DNA from: an uncultured Pelagibacteraceae bacterium | GTDB lineage: Bacteria > Pseudomonadota > Alphaproteobacteria > Pelagibacterales > Pelagibacteraceae | Assembly: GCA_902578255.1 (NCBI GenBank) | Contig: CACHCH010000002.1 | Location: forward strand, 1 to 64,000 | DNA length: 64,000 nt | Direction: 5' to 3' | In this document: positions 48,663 through 57,192 of the stretch, piece by piece | Layout of the letters: each line of letters starts with the position of its first letter | Numbering within the stretch: the first letter of the stretch is position 1 | Translations under genes and position numbers: made by a program | Notes under the pieces: model-generated | What the model saw: only the letters and a program-made list of their open reading frames with translations | The model's database searches: none | Told to the model about the DNA's origin: nothing

Positions 48663-49936
48663 TTTTTATTTATTATAATATCAGTTATTTTACTAGCTAC
48701 TATTAAATTACCAAACTTATTAAGGTGCCCACTATCTATATAGGTTTGCTCTTTAACATCATCAAATACATTAGTTAAATCAGTAAAATCATATTTTTCT
48801 GAATCATTAAATAACTTATTTTTCAACTCTCTGTAAAAATTTTCATAAAATCTTGGCTGAATACTTGATAGCCCAATTTTTTTCCAAAAAAGTTCTTTTT
48901 CACTCAATTTTTTTTCTCCATAAAAGACTAGAGGTTGAAAAATCCAATAAAAGTCTATTTTCTGACCTTTGCATATTTCATGAGCATACTTATGTATATC
49001 AATATATTCTGAAACTAAATTTGGTATCATATTTTTAATTTCAGTTTCTCCACAATCTTTTAGTTTACTTTGGATTGTATTATTTATATTGGTTGTTTTT
49101 AAGCTAAAAAATTTGCCTTGTAATACATTAAATATTTTAGAAATAATTTTTAGTTTTATAAGATTTGAAATTATAGAAAAAGTATTAGCTAAGAATAATT
49201 TAAGTGCTCTTGTAAGTATCCAAAATAAGTCATAGGACGAATTTAATATAATATTATGCTCAACGTTTCGTATATTCTCTCCATCAAAAAAAGTAAATTT
49301 ATTATCTTTACCACTATTATTTTTTAGCACATGCATTTTTGCTAGATAAGATATACAATTCCACCCATCATAAAATATTACTGATGTTGGTTTAGCTAAT
49401 CTAAAAGCTTTATAAATCATTAAGTTGAAAGCTTCTTTGGAAGAGGTACCTCCTAGACCGAAATTGACACAAACAATTTCTTTTTGGTATCTTTTTTTTG
49501 AAATCTTTTCTATTAATGACGGAATAGAAAAGTTTGGAATTCCTGATCCTAATGACATGATAGTAGATCCACCAAATATATAGAATATTGGAGTATTATT
49601 TGTTTTTGCTTTTTGAATCCTTAAAATTGCATCCTCTGAATTAATTGAATTTTTTAAAATACCGTTTGAGTCTGTTTCAAAAACATCCATTCCTTCTGAT
49701 GGTCTTATATTCCAGGCTGTTGAGATGTTTTCGCCATACATATGCCCATAAAATGAACTTGGTTTTAGAAATTTTCTAGCCATTAGAATATTATTAATAT
49801 CCTCAGAGCTATCTATTGGACCTATAAATTTTGAGCTATTATTTTTTTTCGCTAATTTTAATAACTGTTCATTAGAGATATGTGACATAGACTCTTTTAT
49901 TAAATCATCCAAGTCTTTTAAATGTTCTATGCTCAT
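48659..49936 (-). CDS. SGNH/GDSL hydrolase-like protein of surface polysaccharide region
   Basis: A 425-residue protein. Seen: block I FIFGGST-like IFYIFGGSTIMSLGSG near residue 120 (the Ser of GGST in the GDS position), block II-like NFGLGGTSSKEAF (Gly near residue 160), a VIFYDGWN in the block III position and the C-terminal DSGHLNKFGN with the Asp-x2-His pair of block V. This is the SGNH order, as in esterases or O-acyl hydrolases of sugar clusters. No signal peptide is visible. It probably acts on an acylated glycan or lipid; the substrate is unknown. Confidence 0.65.
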   Translation of the reverse strand: MSIEHLKDLDDLIKESMSHISNEQLLKLAKKNNSSKFIGPIDSSEDINNILMARKFLKPSSFYGHMYGENISTAWNIRPSEGMDVFETDSNGILKNSINSEDAILRIQKAKTNNTPIFYIFGGSTIMSLGSGIPNFSIPSLIEKISKKRYQKEIVCVNFGLGGTSSKEAFNLMIYKAFRLAKPTSVIFYDGWNCISYLAKMHVLKNNSGKDNKFTFFDGENIRNVEHNIILNSSYDLFWILTRALKLFLANTFSIISNLIKLKIISKIFNVLQGKFFSLKTTNINNTIQSKLKDCGETEIKNMIPNLVSEYIDIHKYAHEICKGQKIDFYWIFQPLVFYGEKKLSEKELFWKKIGLSSIQPRFYENFYRELKNKLFNDSEKYDFTDLTNVFDDVKEQTYIDSGHLNKFGNLIVASKITDIIINKK

Positions 49937-49976
49937 ATTTTATTTATAAACTAAAATAAATTTGAAAATAGATATA

Positions 49977-50888
49977 TTAAATTTTATTTTGTAAATGAAT
50001 GAAGAAATGGCCGGTAAATTTATGTTGTTTGTCGTTATTTTTATAAGGTTTAATAATTTTACTTTCAATTATACTCAAATTTGATCTTTTCGCGTAAACA
50101 TCATAATTATGTGAAAAAGAAATATCTCCCCTATTATTAGATATTAAGTTTTTTTTGTTATCAATTAATCTTAAATCGAATGGTTCATTTATAAAAAGGT
50201 TAAGATTTTCAAAATTTTTAATTTTTTTAAAAAAATCTTCTAGAAAATAAGGATGAACATACTGTAGGCTACTCATTGAAAATAATAGAATATTTTTGCT
50301 ACTTATTTCAAAGTATTTTATACATTCATCTATATTTTCTGCATAGCACTTAAAATATTGCAAATTTTTATAAAAATACTTTTCTTTCTGAAAATCAAGA
50401 ATCTCATCACTTATATCAGTAGAAATATAATTTAATTTTGGAAATTGTTTTAAAAAAAATTCTAAATCCCGTCCTGAAGAAGAACCCAATTGAATTATAT
50501 AAGTATCTTTGTTTTCTGTAATATTATTATCTCTAATAAATTTAATTATTTTTTCGAATATTGGAACAGCTTCATTGTGATAAAGAATTCCAATTTTTTG
50601 TTTTCTTAAATTTTCCATTGTAGTGAAATGGTTGTTGTAATAATGTAATGCCCATTTCCTTCCTTCTCCATCTTCTAATGTTGAAACTGATAATTCCCTC
50701 ATTTTGTACTTATCATCAAGTTTGTTAATATATTCTTTTTGGAAAATTGTATCTAATAAAAGCCAAAAAATATTTTTTTTTTTAAAACGATTAGATATAA
50801 ATCTTTTTTGCAAAATTTTTATCAATGGGGTTTTAATAAATATTAATATTAGTGGAAATTTTAATATACCGTAGATTAATTTTTTCAT
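49977..50888 (-). CDS. class I SAM-dependent methyltransferase-like protein
   Basis: A 303-residue protein with a hydrophobic, basic N-terminus (MKKLIYGILKFPLILIFIK) that may be a membrane-surface helix. The core shows a SAM-binding-like YIIQLGSSSGRDLEFFLKQF near residue 130, then ISTDIS at the next strand end (acidic ribose-binding residue) and LFSMSSLQYV. These fit a Rossmann methyltransferase with a Ser-rich motif I. The target is unknown; position suggests glycan or lipid modification. It is followed upstream by the tmRNA gene. Confidence 0.6.
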   Translation of the reverse strand: MKKLIYGILKFPLILIFIKTPLIKILQKRFISNRFKKKNIFWLLLDTIFQKEYINKLDDKYKMRELSVSTLEDGEGRKWALHYYNNHFTTMENLRKQKIGILYHNEAVPIFEKIIKFIRDNNITENKDTYIIQLGSSSGRDLEFFLKQFPKLNYISTDISDEILDFQKEKYFYKNLQYFKCYAENIDECIKYFEISSKNILLFSMSSLQYVHPYFLEDFFKKIKNFENLNLFINEPFDLRLIDNKKNLISNNRGDISFSHNYDVYAKRSNLSIIESKIIKPYKNNDKQHKFTGHFFIHLQNKI

Positions 50889-51022
50889 TAATTTTTTTAA
50901 AAAATTTATTAAAACGTTTAAACAATATACATAAATTTTAAAAAAGTACTGAAATCTAAGTAAATTTTTAATATAATTTAAATTCTTTGATTGTTATAAG
51001 TTATTAAATGTGAGTTTGGTGC

Positions 51023-51054
51023 CTACGATTAACAAATCATGTTAATAAACGTAG
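51023..51054 (-). other. stem-loop downstream of tmRNA
   Basis: CTACG-ATTAACA and TGTTAAT-aaa-CGTAG form a 12-pair stem with a five-base loop and a three-base bulge. It lies just past the inferred tmRNA coding piece. It has no T tract on the minus strand, so it may be a processing or protective 3' structure rather than a standard terminator. Confidence 0.45.
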
Positions 51055-51079
51055 CTTATTTGTATATTTAATACAACTG

Positions 51080-51380
51080 TACTTTAGAAAAATGAGTAAG
51101 GACATCCGAAACCTTTGATAAGGGGCGTTCTGTTGCCAGGTGCCCCATACCCCGTCTACTTAATTAACAAAGTTAATTAGGCAGCAAGTGCGTAACTTTC
51201 GTTAGCAATTATAAATTAGCCCGTCACGGTGGAACAATCCCGAACGAAAGAATAACTTTTAGTCATCCGTCGAATCTAGTTCACCCCCTTAAGTTATAAT
51301 GGTGGAGGTGGTGGGTACTGCCCCCACGTCCGCAATGGTTATTACGAAATTCGTTTATCGTCGTAGTTGGAAAACCAACA
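51080..51380 (-). ncRNA. ssrA: circularly permuted two-piece tmRNA
   Basis: On the minus strand the acceptor piece comes first and ends in CACCTCC-ACCA (CCA at 51302-51300); after an 11-base spacer the coding piece starts GGGGGTGAACTAGATTCGACGG (51288 down). GGGGGTG pairs with CACCTCC as a seven-pair acceptor stem. A P2 helix can be drawn between the pieces: GTTATT and TTCGT of the coding piece with AATAAC and ACGAA of the acceptor piece. The tag frame is present, and a GGGGC...GCCCC hairpin lies near the coding-piece end. The T loop is the odd GGCAGTA, which I believe is usual for alphaproteobacterial tmRNA. It rescues stalled ribosomes. The exact 3' end is uncertain. Confidence 0.93.
51177..51206 (-). 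other. tmRNA proteolysis tag reading frame
   Basis: Ten codons including the stop encode ANESYALAA, so the full tag would be an alanine from the charged tmRNA followed by this peptide. The final ALAA is the standard degradation signal recognised by ClpXP-type proteases. Tandem stops follow (TAATTAA). Confidence 0.9.
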
Positions 51381-51385
51381 ATTTA

Positions 51386-51413
51386 AATATAGATTAAATA
51401 ATTAATTATTCAA
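51386..51413 (-). promoter_or_regulatory. candidate promoter for tmRNA
   Basis: On the minus strand TTGAAT (51413-51408) and TATATT (51391-51386) are 16 bases apart, and the tmRNA acceptor piece begins about seven bases after the -10 box. It overlaps the last codons and stop of the DUF2304 gene. Confidence 0.5.
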
Positions 51414-51758
51414 TTTATTATTTTTACTATCGTTTTCTAATAAGGTTATTTTTTTTTCAAACTCTTTAATTTTTCTTTGATGATTAGTTATTATAGTTGA
51501 AAGATGTATAATAATTGTCCCTAGCCCAAGTATTGCGATAACTAAAACTCCTATAGGACTAAATTTAATACCAAGTAAAGCAGATACAAAAGAAATTATA
51601 TTTGGAAAAAATGCAATAGATATAAAAAAAATACCAATTAGTATCCATATGAAAGAATACATGGGATCTAATTTTTTTTTTCTTACAAATAATAAAATCA
51701 CACAAATAATTACAACACCAATTAAGAAAGCTGTTAATCTTGAGTGTAAAGATATCAT
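51402..51758 (-). CDS. DUF2304 family small membrane protein
   Basis: A 118-residue protein with three hydrophobic segments (residues ~7-25, 33-55 and 62-88) and a charged coiled-coil tail ending in Asn/Lys repeats. The pattern RKKKLDPMYSFIWILIGIFF and the size fit DUF2304. Genes of this family are commonly next to a GT2 glycosyltransferase, and here the GT2 gene ends five bases before this start. It may help the transferase at the membrane; function is unknown. Confidence 0.75.
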   Translation of the reverse strand: MISLHSRLTAFLIGVVIICVILLFVRKKKLDPMYSFIWILIGIFFISIAFFPNIISFVSALLGIKFSPIGVLVIAILGLGTIIIHLSTIITNHQRKIKEFEKKITLLENDSKNNKLNN

Positions 51759-51763
51759 AATAA

Positions 51764-52471
51764 TTATTTTTTAAAGTTAAAATTAATTAATGTTAATAAG
51801 ATTAATATATTTTTAAACATATATATAAACGAATTTTTTAAATTAAAAGAAGAAGTACCAGTTTTTCTTTCTTTCATGTTTATAAATTTCTCTTTTATAG
51901 ACATTTTTAGTCTACTAGCCTGGCATATAATGCCTACTTCAGAATATTCAAAAAGTTCATCATTGATAAGTTCTCTAATTAACTTTTTACTTAAAATTTG
52001 GCAACCTGATGTACAATCAGTAACTTCAGTTTTATAAAGAATTTTAATTAATTTTCTAAGCAGCCTTATACTATATAATCTTAGTTTATTTGGATTATAT
52101 TCTGATTTGCTCAAAAATCTGGACCCAATAGTCAGATCACTATTTTCTTTAATTGCAAATTTTAAAAGCTCTTTCACATCTGAAGGTGAATGTTGACCAT
52201 CGCCATCAATTCTCACTAAAAAGTCATAATTATTTTTATTTGCAAAAAGTATTCCTGTCTCTATTGCTAGACCTAATCCAAATATTCTATCAATTTGAAT
52301 TATGCCTGCATTTGTTTTTTTTACTTCTTTTAAAGTTTCATCTGAAGAATATGCATCGATAACAAATATATCAGCTGTCTCAAAATTACTCTTTATATCT
52401 GAAAGAACCTTGTTTATTATTGAACCTTCATTATAAGTTGGTATTACAATGAGAATTTTTTCCTCATTCAT
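51764..52471 (-). CDS. GT2 family glycosyltransferase (dolichyl/undecaprenyl-phosphate sugar type)
   Basis: A 235-residue GT-A fold enzyme: KILIVIPTYNEGSIINKVL at the N-terminus, the sugar-nucleotide Asp in VIDAYSSDET, and the metal motif VRIDGDGQH (DxD, residues ~93-101), followed by DLTIGSRF. These fit DPM1-like transferases that charge a polyprenyl phosphate with a sugar. No C-terminal membrane helices; membrane anchoring may come from the adjacent DUF2304 protein. It directly abuts the nucleotidyltransferase gene. Confidence 0.85.
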   Translation of the reverse strand: MNEEKILIVIPTYNEGSIINKVLSDIKSNFETADIFVIDAYSSDETLKEVKKTNAGIIQIDRIFGLGLAIETGILFANKNNYDFLVRIDGDGQHSPSDVKELLKFAIKENSDLTIGSRFLSKSEYNPNKLRLYSIRLLRKLIKILYKTEVTDCTSGCQILSKKLIRELINDELFEYSEVGIICQASRLKMSIKEKFINMKERKTGTSSFNLKNSFIYMFKNILILLTLINFNFKK

Positions 52472-53188
52472 TTAATTGATTTTTTTACTTAATCTTTTTT
52501 CAACTTTTTTTAAATTTTCCATGTTTTCTATACCAAGCCAATAGTCTTTGATATTGTAAGCCCCTACCTTAAGCCCTTTTAAAAGGTACTTATCAATGAG
52601 ATCAGGCATAGTAAAAAATCTGTTTTTTGGAATTAGATTCAAGTTTTTTGTATTTTTAATTATATAAATACCAGAATTTATATTAAAAAAACTATTAGGT
52701 TTTTCAGTTATACTTTTCACTTCATTATTTTTTATATTTAAAACACCAAAACTGTTCTTATATTTTTTTTTAATATAACCAATCAGTAAGTCAAAATTAT
52801 TTTTTTTTGCAAAATTCATCATTTTTTTAAAATTTAATTCAGTATAGACATCACCATTTATTAAAAAAAAATAATCATTTGTTTTCAAAGTTTTTTTCAT
52901 ATTACTCAGTGGACCTGCTGTACCAAGGGGTTTTTTTTCGTTAAAATACTTTACTTTTATTCCTAATTTTTTCCCATTACCTAAATATGCTTTTATTAAT
53001 TCTGATTGATAACCAGTAGAAATAAAAAAATTTTTAAATTGATATTTTTTAAATGCTTTTATCAAATACATCAAAATTGGATTTTGATTAATAGGCATTA
53101 ATGGTTTTGGAATAACAAAACTAAAAGGATTAAATCTTTTGCCTTTGCCTCCAGAGAGAATAATTACCTTAGAAGTACTGTTTTTCAT
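52472..53188 (-). CDS. sugar-phosphate nucleotidyltransferase
   Basis: A 238-residue NTP-transferase. Seen: the nucleotide-binding VIILSGGKGKRFNPF with IPKPLMPINQNPIL (residues ~9-37), the metal-binding LINGDVYTELNF near residue 110, and GVLNIKNNEVKSITEKP. It should make an NDP-sugar. The combination with a LegB-like dehydratase just upstream resembles GDP-amino-sugar steps of nonulosonate pathways, but the sugar and the nucleotide are not known. It lacks the left-handed beta helix of GlmU. Confidence 0.85.
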   Translation of the reverse strand: MKNSTSKVIILSGGKGKRFNPFSFVIPKPLMPINQNPILMYLIKAFKKYQFKNFFISTGYQSELIKAYLGNGKKLGIKVKYFNEKKPLGTAGPLSNMKKTLKTNDYFFLINGDVYTELNFKKMMNFAKKNNFDLLIGYIKKKYKNSFGVLNIKNNEVKSITEKPNSFFNINSGIYIIKNTKNLNLIPKNRFFTMPDLIDKYLLKGLKVGAYNIKDYWLGIENMENLKKVEKRLSKKIN

Positions 53189-53203
53189 GTATATCTTTCA
53201 AAT

Positions 53204-54175
53204 TTATTGGTTGTATATTTCAAATTTAAAAAGTTTTTTATTTTTCTCAATCCAATCAATAGTTTTTTCTAATCCATTTTCTAAATTATATTCTGGCTTC
53301 CAGTTAGTATATTTTTTGATTTTTGAATTATCACATACTAGTCTATTTACTTCACTTTTCTCAGGCCTAATTCTTTTTTGATCAGTAATAATTTTTATTG
53401 TTTTACCAGTAATTTTAGAAATTTTTTTGATTAAATTTTTTATAGATATTTCTTCATTCATTCCAATATTTGTACTCTCTCCGTTTAGCTTTTCGTTTTT
53501 AGATATTTCAATAAAACCATTTGCTGTATCTTTTACAAATGTTAAATCTCTCGTAGTATTTATGTTGCCCAATTTTATTTCTTTTATGTCGTTCAAGATT
53601 TGTATACAAATACTTGGAATTATTGCTCTAGCAGATTGTCTTGGACCGTAAATATTAAAAGGTCTTACAATTTTGATTGGTAATCCAAAGGATCTATGGA
53701 AACTTTCTGCTAAATTGTCGGCTCCAATTTTTGTAGCTGAATATGGTGATTGACCAACCTTAGGATGTTTTTCATCTATCGGAATATATTGAGCAGAACC
53801 ATAAGTTTCACTGGTAGAAGTAATTATAATATTCTTAGTGTTAAGTAATTTTGCACTTTGCAAAACATTGTATGTTCCTTCAATATTGGTTTTTATATAT
53901 GCCAAAGGTGATAAATATGAATATGGAATTCCTATCAAAGCCGCTAAATGAAATACTTCATCAATGCCTTGCATGGCAGAAAAAACCGAATCAAAATCTC
54001 TAATATCTCCAAACACAAACTCAATATTTTTTTTATATTCAGAGTTTTCTAGCCAACCCCAATTGTTATTAGAGTCATAATGCATTAAAACTCTTACTTC
54101 GTGTCCATTTTCAATAAGTTTTTCTGTTAAGTGTGACCCTAAAAATCCAGCAGCACCTGTGACTAATACTTTCAT
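53204..54175 (-). CDS. NAD-dependent 4,6-dehydratase, LegB-like
   Basis: A 323-residue extended SDR. Seen: VTGAAGFLGSHLTEKLIENG at the N-terminus, then VRVLMHYDSNNNWGWLE, the sequence pattern I associate with LegB-type UDP/GDP-GlcNAc 4,6-dehydratases, the catalytic SETYG and Y145-x3-K149 (PYSATKIG), and RPFNIYGPRQSARAIIP. It probably makes a 4-keto-6-deoxy sugar nucleotide. It is the first gene of the minus-strand group dehydratase-nucleotidyltransferase-GT2-DUF2304. No aminotransferase partner (LegC-like) is in the window, so the pathway is incomplete here. Confidence 0.8.
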   Translation of the reverse strand: MKVLVTGAAGFLGSHLTEKLIENGHEVRVLMHYDSNNNWGWLENSEYKKNIEFVFGDIRDFDSVFSAMQGIDEVFHLAALIGIPYSYLSPLAYIKTNIEGTYNVLQSAKLLNTKNIIITSTSETYGSAQYIPIDEKHPKVGQSPYSATKIGADNLAESFHRSFGLPIKIVRPFNIYGPRQSARAIIPSICIQILNDIKEIKLGNINTTRDLTFVKDTANGFIEISKNEKLNGESTNIGMNEEISIKNLIKKISKITGKTIKIITDQKRIRPEKSEVNRLVCDNSKIKKYTNWKPEYNLENGLEKTIDWIEKNKKLFKFEIYNQ

Positions 54176-54284
54176 AATTTAAATTTTTTTAGTGACAATC
54201 TATTACCAATTTATAAATCCAATTAAAAATAAATTATAAATATAGGTCACTTTTTTCGTTAATTGAACTATTATAACACAACTT

Positions 54285-55232
54285 ATGATTCTTACAGATT
54301 CTCAAAAAAAAGAAATAAAAGATCAGCAATCTCAAAAAAATGAGACTAAAAGGGTAACAGCTCCACAGTTAGAAAAAATACTATATGAAGCTATCCCTGC
54401 TTTAGATCATGGATTTGTAAGAGTTGTTGATTATATGGGTGATGATACTTCAATAGTTCAATCAGCCAGAGTTTCATATGGAAAAGGTACCAAGCAAGTA
54501 TCAACAGATGCAGGTTTAATTAAATATTTGATGAGACATTGGCACAGTACTCCATTTGAGATGTGTGAAATTAAATATCATGTTAAACTTCCAATATTTA
54601 TTGCCAGACAATGGATAAGACATAGAACTGCAAATGTTAATGAGTACTCTGCAAGATATTCGATTTTGGATAAAGAATTTTATTTACCATCTCTAGAAAA
54701 TTTGGCTGCGCAATCAACCAGCAATAGACAAGGTAGAGGAGATGTACTTGAAGGAAAACAAGCAGAAAAAGTCTTAGAACTTTTAAAAGAAGATGCTGAG
54801 AGAACTTATGAAAACTATGAAAATATGCTTAATGAAAGATATGATGGATCAACTATCGATGAAAATAAAAAAGGATTAGCAAGAGAACTTGCAAGAATGA
54901 ATTTAACTTTAAATACTTATACCCAATGGTATTGGAAAACTGATTTATTAAACTTAATGAATTTCTTAAGATTAAGAGCTGATAGTCATGCGCAATATGA
55001 GATTAGAATTTATGCAAATATAATGTTAGATACGGTAAAAAAATGGGTTCCTATAACTTATGAAGCTTTTATGGATTATAGAGTTGGAGGCACAGAAGTT
55101 TCAGCTAAAGGAAAATTAATTATACAAAAACTTATTAAAGGTGAAAATGTTGATGTAAATAACTCAGGTCTTTCAAAAAGGGAGTGGAATGAACTAATGG
55201 TTGCTTTTGATCTTAAAGATAAGATGATTTAA
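54285..55232 (+). CDS. thyX: flavin-dependent thymidylate synthase
   Basis: A 315-residue ThyX. The diagnostic motif [15 protein letters not shown] is at about residues 112-126, with [11 protein letters not shown] before it and [15 protein letters not shown] near residue 235. It makes dTMP from dUMP using methylene-THF and FAD with NADPH. It bounds the accessory region and is divergent from the LegB-like gene across 109 bases. Its 3' end overlaps the convergent mrp gene by 20 bases. Confidence 0.97.
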   Translation: MILTDSQKKEIKDQQSQKNETKRVTAPQLEKILYEAIPALDHGFVRVVDYMGDDTSIVQSARVSYGKGTKQVSTDAGLIKYLMRHWHSTPFEMCEIKYHVKLPIFIARQWIRHRTANVNEYSARYSILDKEFYLPSLENLAAQSTSNRQGRGDVLEGKQAEKVLELLKEDAERTYENYENMLNERYDGSTIDENKKGLARELARMNLTLNTYTQWYWKTDLLNLMNFLRLRADSHAQYEIRIYANIMLDTVKKWVPITYEAFMDYRVGGTEVSAKGKLIIQKLIKGENVDVNNSGLSKREWNELMVAFDLKDKMI

Positions 55233-56037
55233 TTTTATTTGCAAAATCTAAATATATTTTTGAAATCTCATGATCTGGATTTGCTTCCACTAATGGCTTT
55301 CCTTCATCTGAAGTTTTCCCTACCTCTGGATTAATTGGTATTTCACCTAAAAATTCTTTTTCAAATTCTTCTGCAGTTTTTTTAACACCACCTTCGCCAA
55401 ATATTTTATATTTTTTACCATCATCTCCAATAAAAAAACTCATATTATCCACTAAACCTAAGATTTTTACCCCAAGTTTATCAAACATTTTTATACCCCT
55501 TTTGACATCTAAAAGAGCAACCTCTTGTGGTGTAGAAACTATTATTGCACCATCCATTTTTATTTCTTGTGAGAAAGTTAATTGTGTATCCCCTGTGCCA
55601 GGTGGCATATCAACAATGATAAAGTCTAAATTTTTCCAATTAACTTTTTGAGTAAAAGTTTTAATTGCGCTTGTAACCATTGGGCCTCGCCAGATCATTG
55701 GCGTCTGTTGGTCAGCTAAGAAACCAATTGACATACATTGGATATCATACTTAACAATAGGTTCTAATTTTTGACCGTCACTTTTTGGTTTTTCATTAAT
55801 ATTAAACATTTTTGGAATTGAGGGACCATAAATGTCCGCATCTAATAATCCTACTTTACATCCAACTTGTTTTAAGGCTAAAGCTAAATTCGTAGCAAAA
55901 GTAGATTTTCCAACTCCACCCTTTGCGCTAGAAATTGCTATTGTAAATTTGGTTCCTAATATTGGATTTTTTGTGAATTTTTTAGGCTCAAGCTTCTGTT
56001 TCATTGCGGCACTAAGTTCGGGCTTTTTATCTGACAT
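55213..56037 (-). CDS. mrp: Mrp/NBP35 family Fe-S carrier ATPase
   Basis: A 274-residue P-loop ATPase with a deviant Walker [18 protein letters not shown] (residues ~37-50), [13 protein letters not shown], and [12 protein letters not shown]. These define the Mrp/ApbC family that assembles or moves Fe-S clusters. It lacks the N-terminal DUF59 domain and, at [20 protein letters not shown], has no CPxC pair; many Alphaproteobacteria also lack the pair. It converges with thyX and is divergent from hflK across 51 bases. Confidence 0.93.
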   Translation of the reverse strand: MSDKKPELSAAMKQKLEPKKFTKNPILGTKFTIAISSAKGGVGKSTFATNLALALKQVGCKVGLLDADIYGPSIPKMFNINEKPKSDGQKLEPIVKYDIQCMSIGFLADQQTPMIWRGPMVTSAIKTFTQKVNWKNLDFIIVDMPPGTGDTQLTFSQEIKMDGAIIVSTPQEVALLDVKRGIKMFDKLGVKILGLVDNMSFFIGDDGKKYKIFGEGGVKKTAEEFEKEFLGEIPINPEVGKTSDEGKPLVEANPDHEISKIYLDFANKIKSSYL

Positions 56038-56088
56038 ACAACTATCATTACTTGTTTTTTATAATAAAGACACTATATACTTTGGCAT

Positions 56089-57192
56089 ATGTCAGATGAT
56101 TTTAGAGGTAGGGGCGGAAGTCCATGGGGATCACCTCCAGGCGGTGGAAATAATAATGGATCAGGTAGAGGTCCGAAACCTCCAAACATTGATGAAATCA
56201 TAAGAGAGATTCAAGATAAAATTAAAAAATTTTTACCTGGTGGTAAATCATCAGGTAGTAAATCTATAGGTCTAATTGCATTAGTTTTAGCTTTTGTTTG
56301 GCTAGCAAGTGGACTTTATAGAGTTTTACCTGACGAACAAGGTGTTGTGCTAAGATTTGGTAAGTTTATAAAGACTACTCAACCTGGTTTGAATTATCAC
56401 ATACCTTTTCCAGTAGAAAATGTACTAACTCCTAAAGTTACAAAAGTTAACAGAATAGATATTGGTTTTAGATCAGAGAGAGACAGTGGTTTTTCAACAG
56501 GTGGTGGGGTTGCTGATGTTCCACAAGAAAGTTTAATGTTAACCGGAGATGAAAATATAGTGAACATAGATTTTTCTGTTTTTTGGGTAATTAAAGATGC
56601 AGGAAATTTTTTATTTAAAATTCAAGATCCAGAAGGCACAGTTAAAGCAGCTGCAGAGACAGCTATGAGAGAGGTTATTGCAAAAAGTGATATTCAACCA
56701 ATTCTAACTGAGGGTAGATCCAAAATTGAAGTTGAAACACAAGAGATCATTCAAACTATTTTAGACGATTACGAAAGTGGTATTCAAATTACTCAGGTTC
56801 AAACACAGAAGGCTGACCCACCAGATCAAGTAATTGATGCATTTAGAGATGTTCAGGCTGCAAGGGCTGATATGGAAAGATCTAAAAATGAGGCTGAAGC
56901 ATATGCAAATGATGTTATCCCAAGAGCTAGAGGGGAAGGTCAAAAAATTCTACAAGCTGCCGAAGCATATAAAAAAGAAGTTGTAGCAAAGGCAGAGGGT
57001 GAAGCTAGTAGATTTGTGTCTATTTATAACGAGTATAAAAATGCAAAAGCAGTAACCCAGGAGAGAATGTATTTAGAGACAATGGAAAAAGTGTTAGCTG
57101 ATATCGATAAAGTAATTATTGAAAAAAATGCAGGCTCAGGAGTGGTACCTTACTTACCGCTTCCTGAATTAAAAAAGAAAGCGACTAACTAA
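56089..57192 (+). CDS. hflK: FtsH protease activity modulator HflK
   Basis: A 367-residue stomatin/SPFH protein. A Gly/Ser/Pro-rich cytoplasmic N-terminus (residues 1-60) leads to one helix (GLIALVLAFVWLASGLYR), then the periplasmic SPFH domain with DEQGVVLRFGKF and GLNYHIPFPVE and a coiled coil rich in AEGEA. HflK with HflC forms a large cage around FtsH. It abuts hflC with no gap. Confidence 0.96.
   Translation: MSDDFRGRGGSPWGSPPGGGNNNGSGRGPKPPNIDEIIREIQDKIKKFLPGGKSSGSKSIGLIALVLAFVWLASGLYRVLPDEQGVVLRFGKFIKTTQPGLNYHIPFPVENVLTPKVTKVNRIDIGFRSERDSGFSTGGGVADVPQESLMLTGDENIVNIDFSVFWVIKDAGNFLFKIQDPEGTVKAAAETAMREVIAKSDIQPILTEGRSKIEVETQEIIQTILDDYESGIQITQVQTQKADPPDQVIDAFRDVQAARADMERSKNEAEAYANDVIPRARGEGQKILQAAEAYKKEVVAKAEGEASRFVSIYNEYKNAKAVTQERMYLETMEKVLADIDKVIIEKNAGSGVVPYLPLPELKKKATN

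Noticed and set aside
50889-51079. riboswitch or attenuator before the methyltransferase gene
   Set aside because: The structured sequence is on the same strand but belongs to the tmRNA gene and its 3' stem-loop; the last ~110 bases before the methyltransferase ATG are plain AT-rich DNA.
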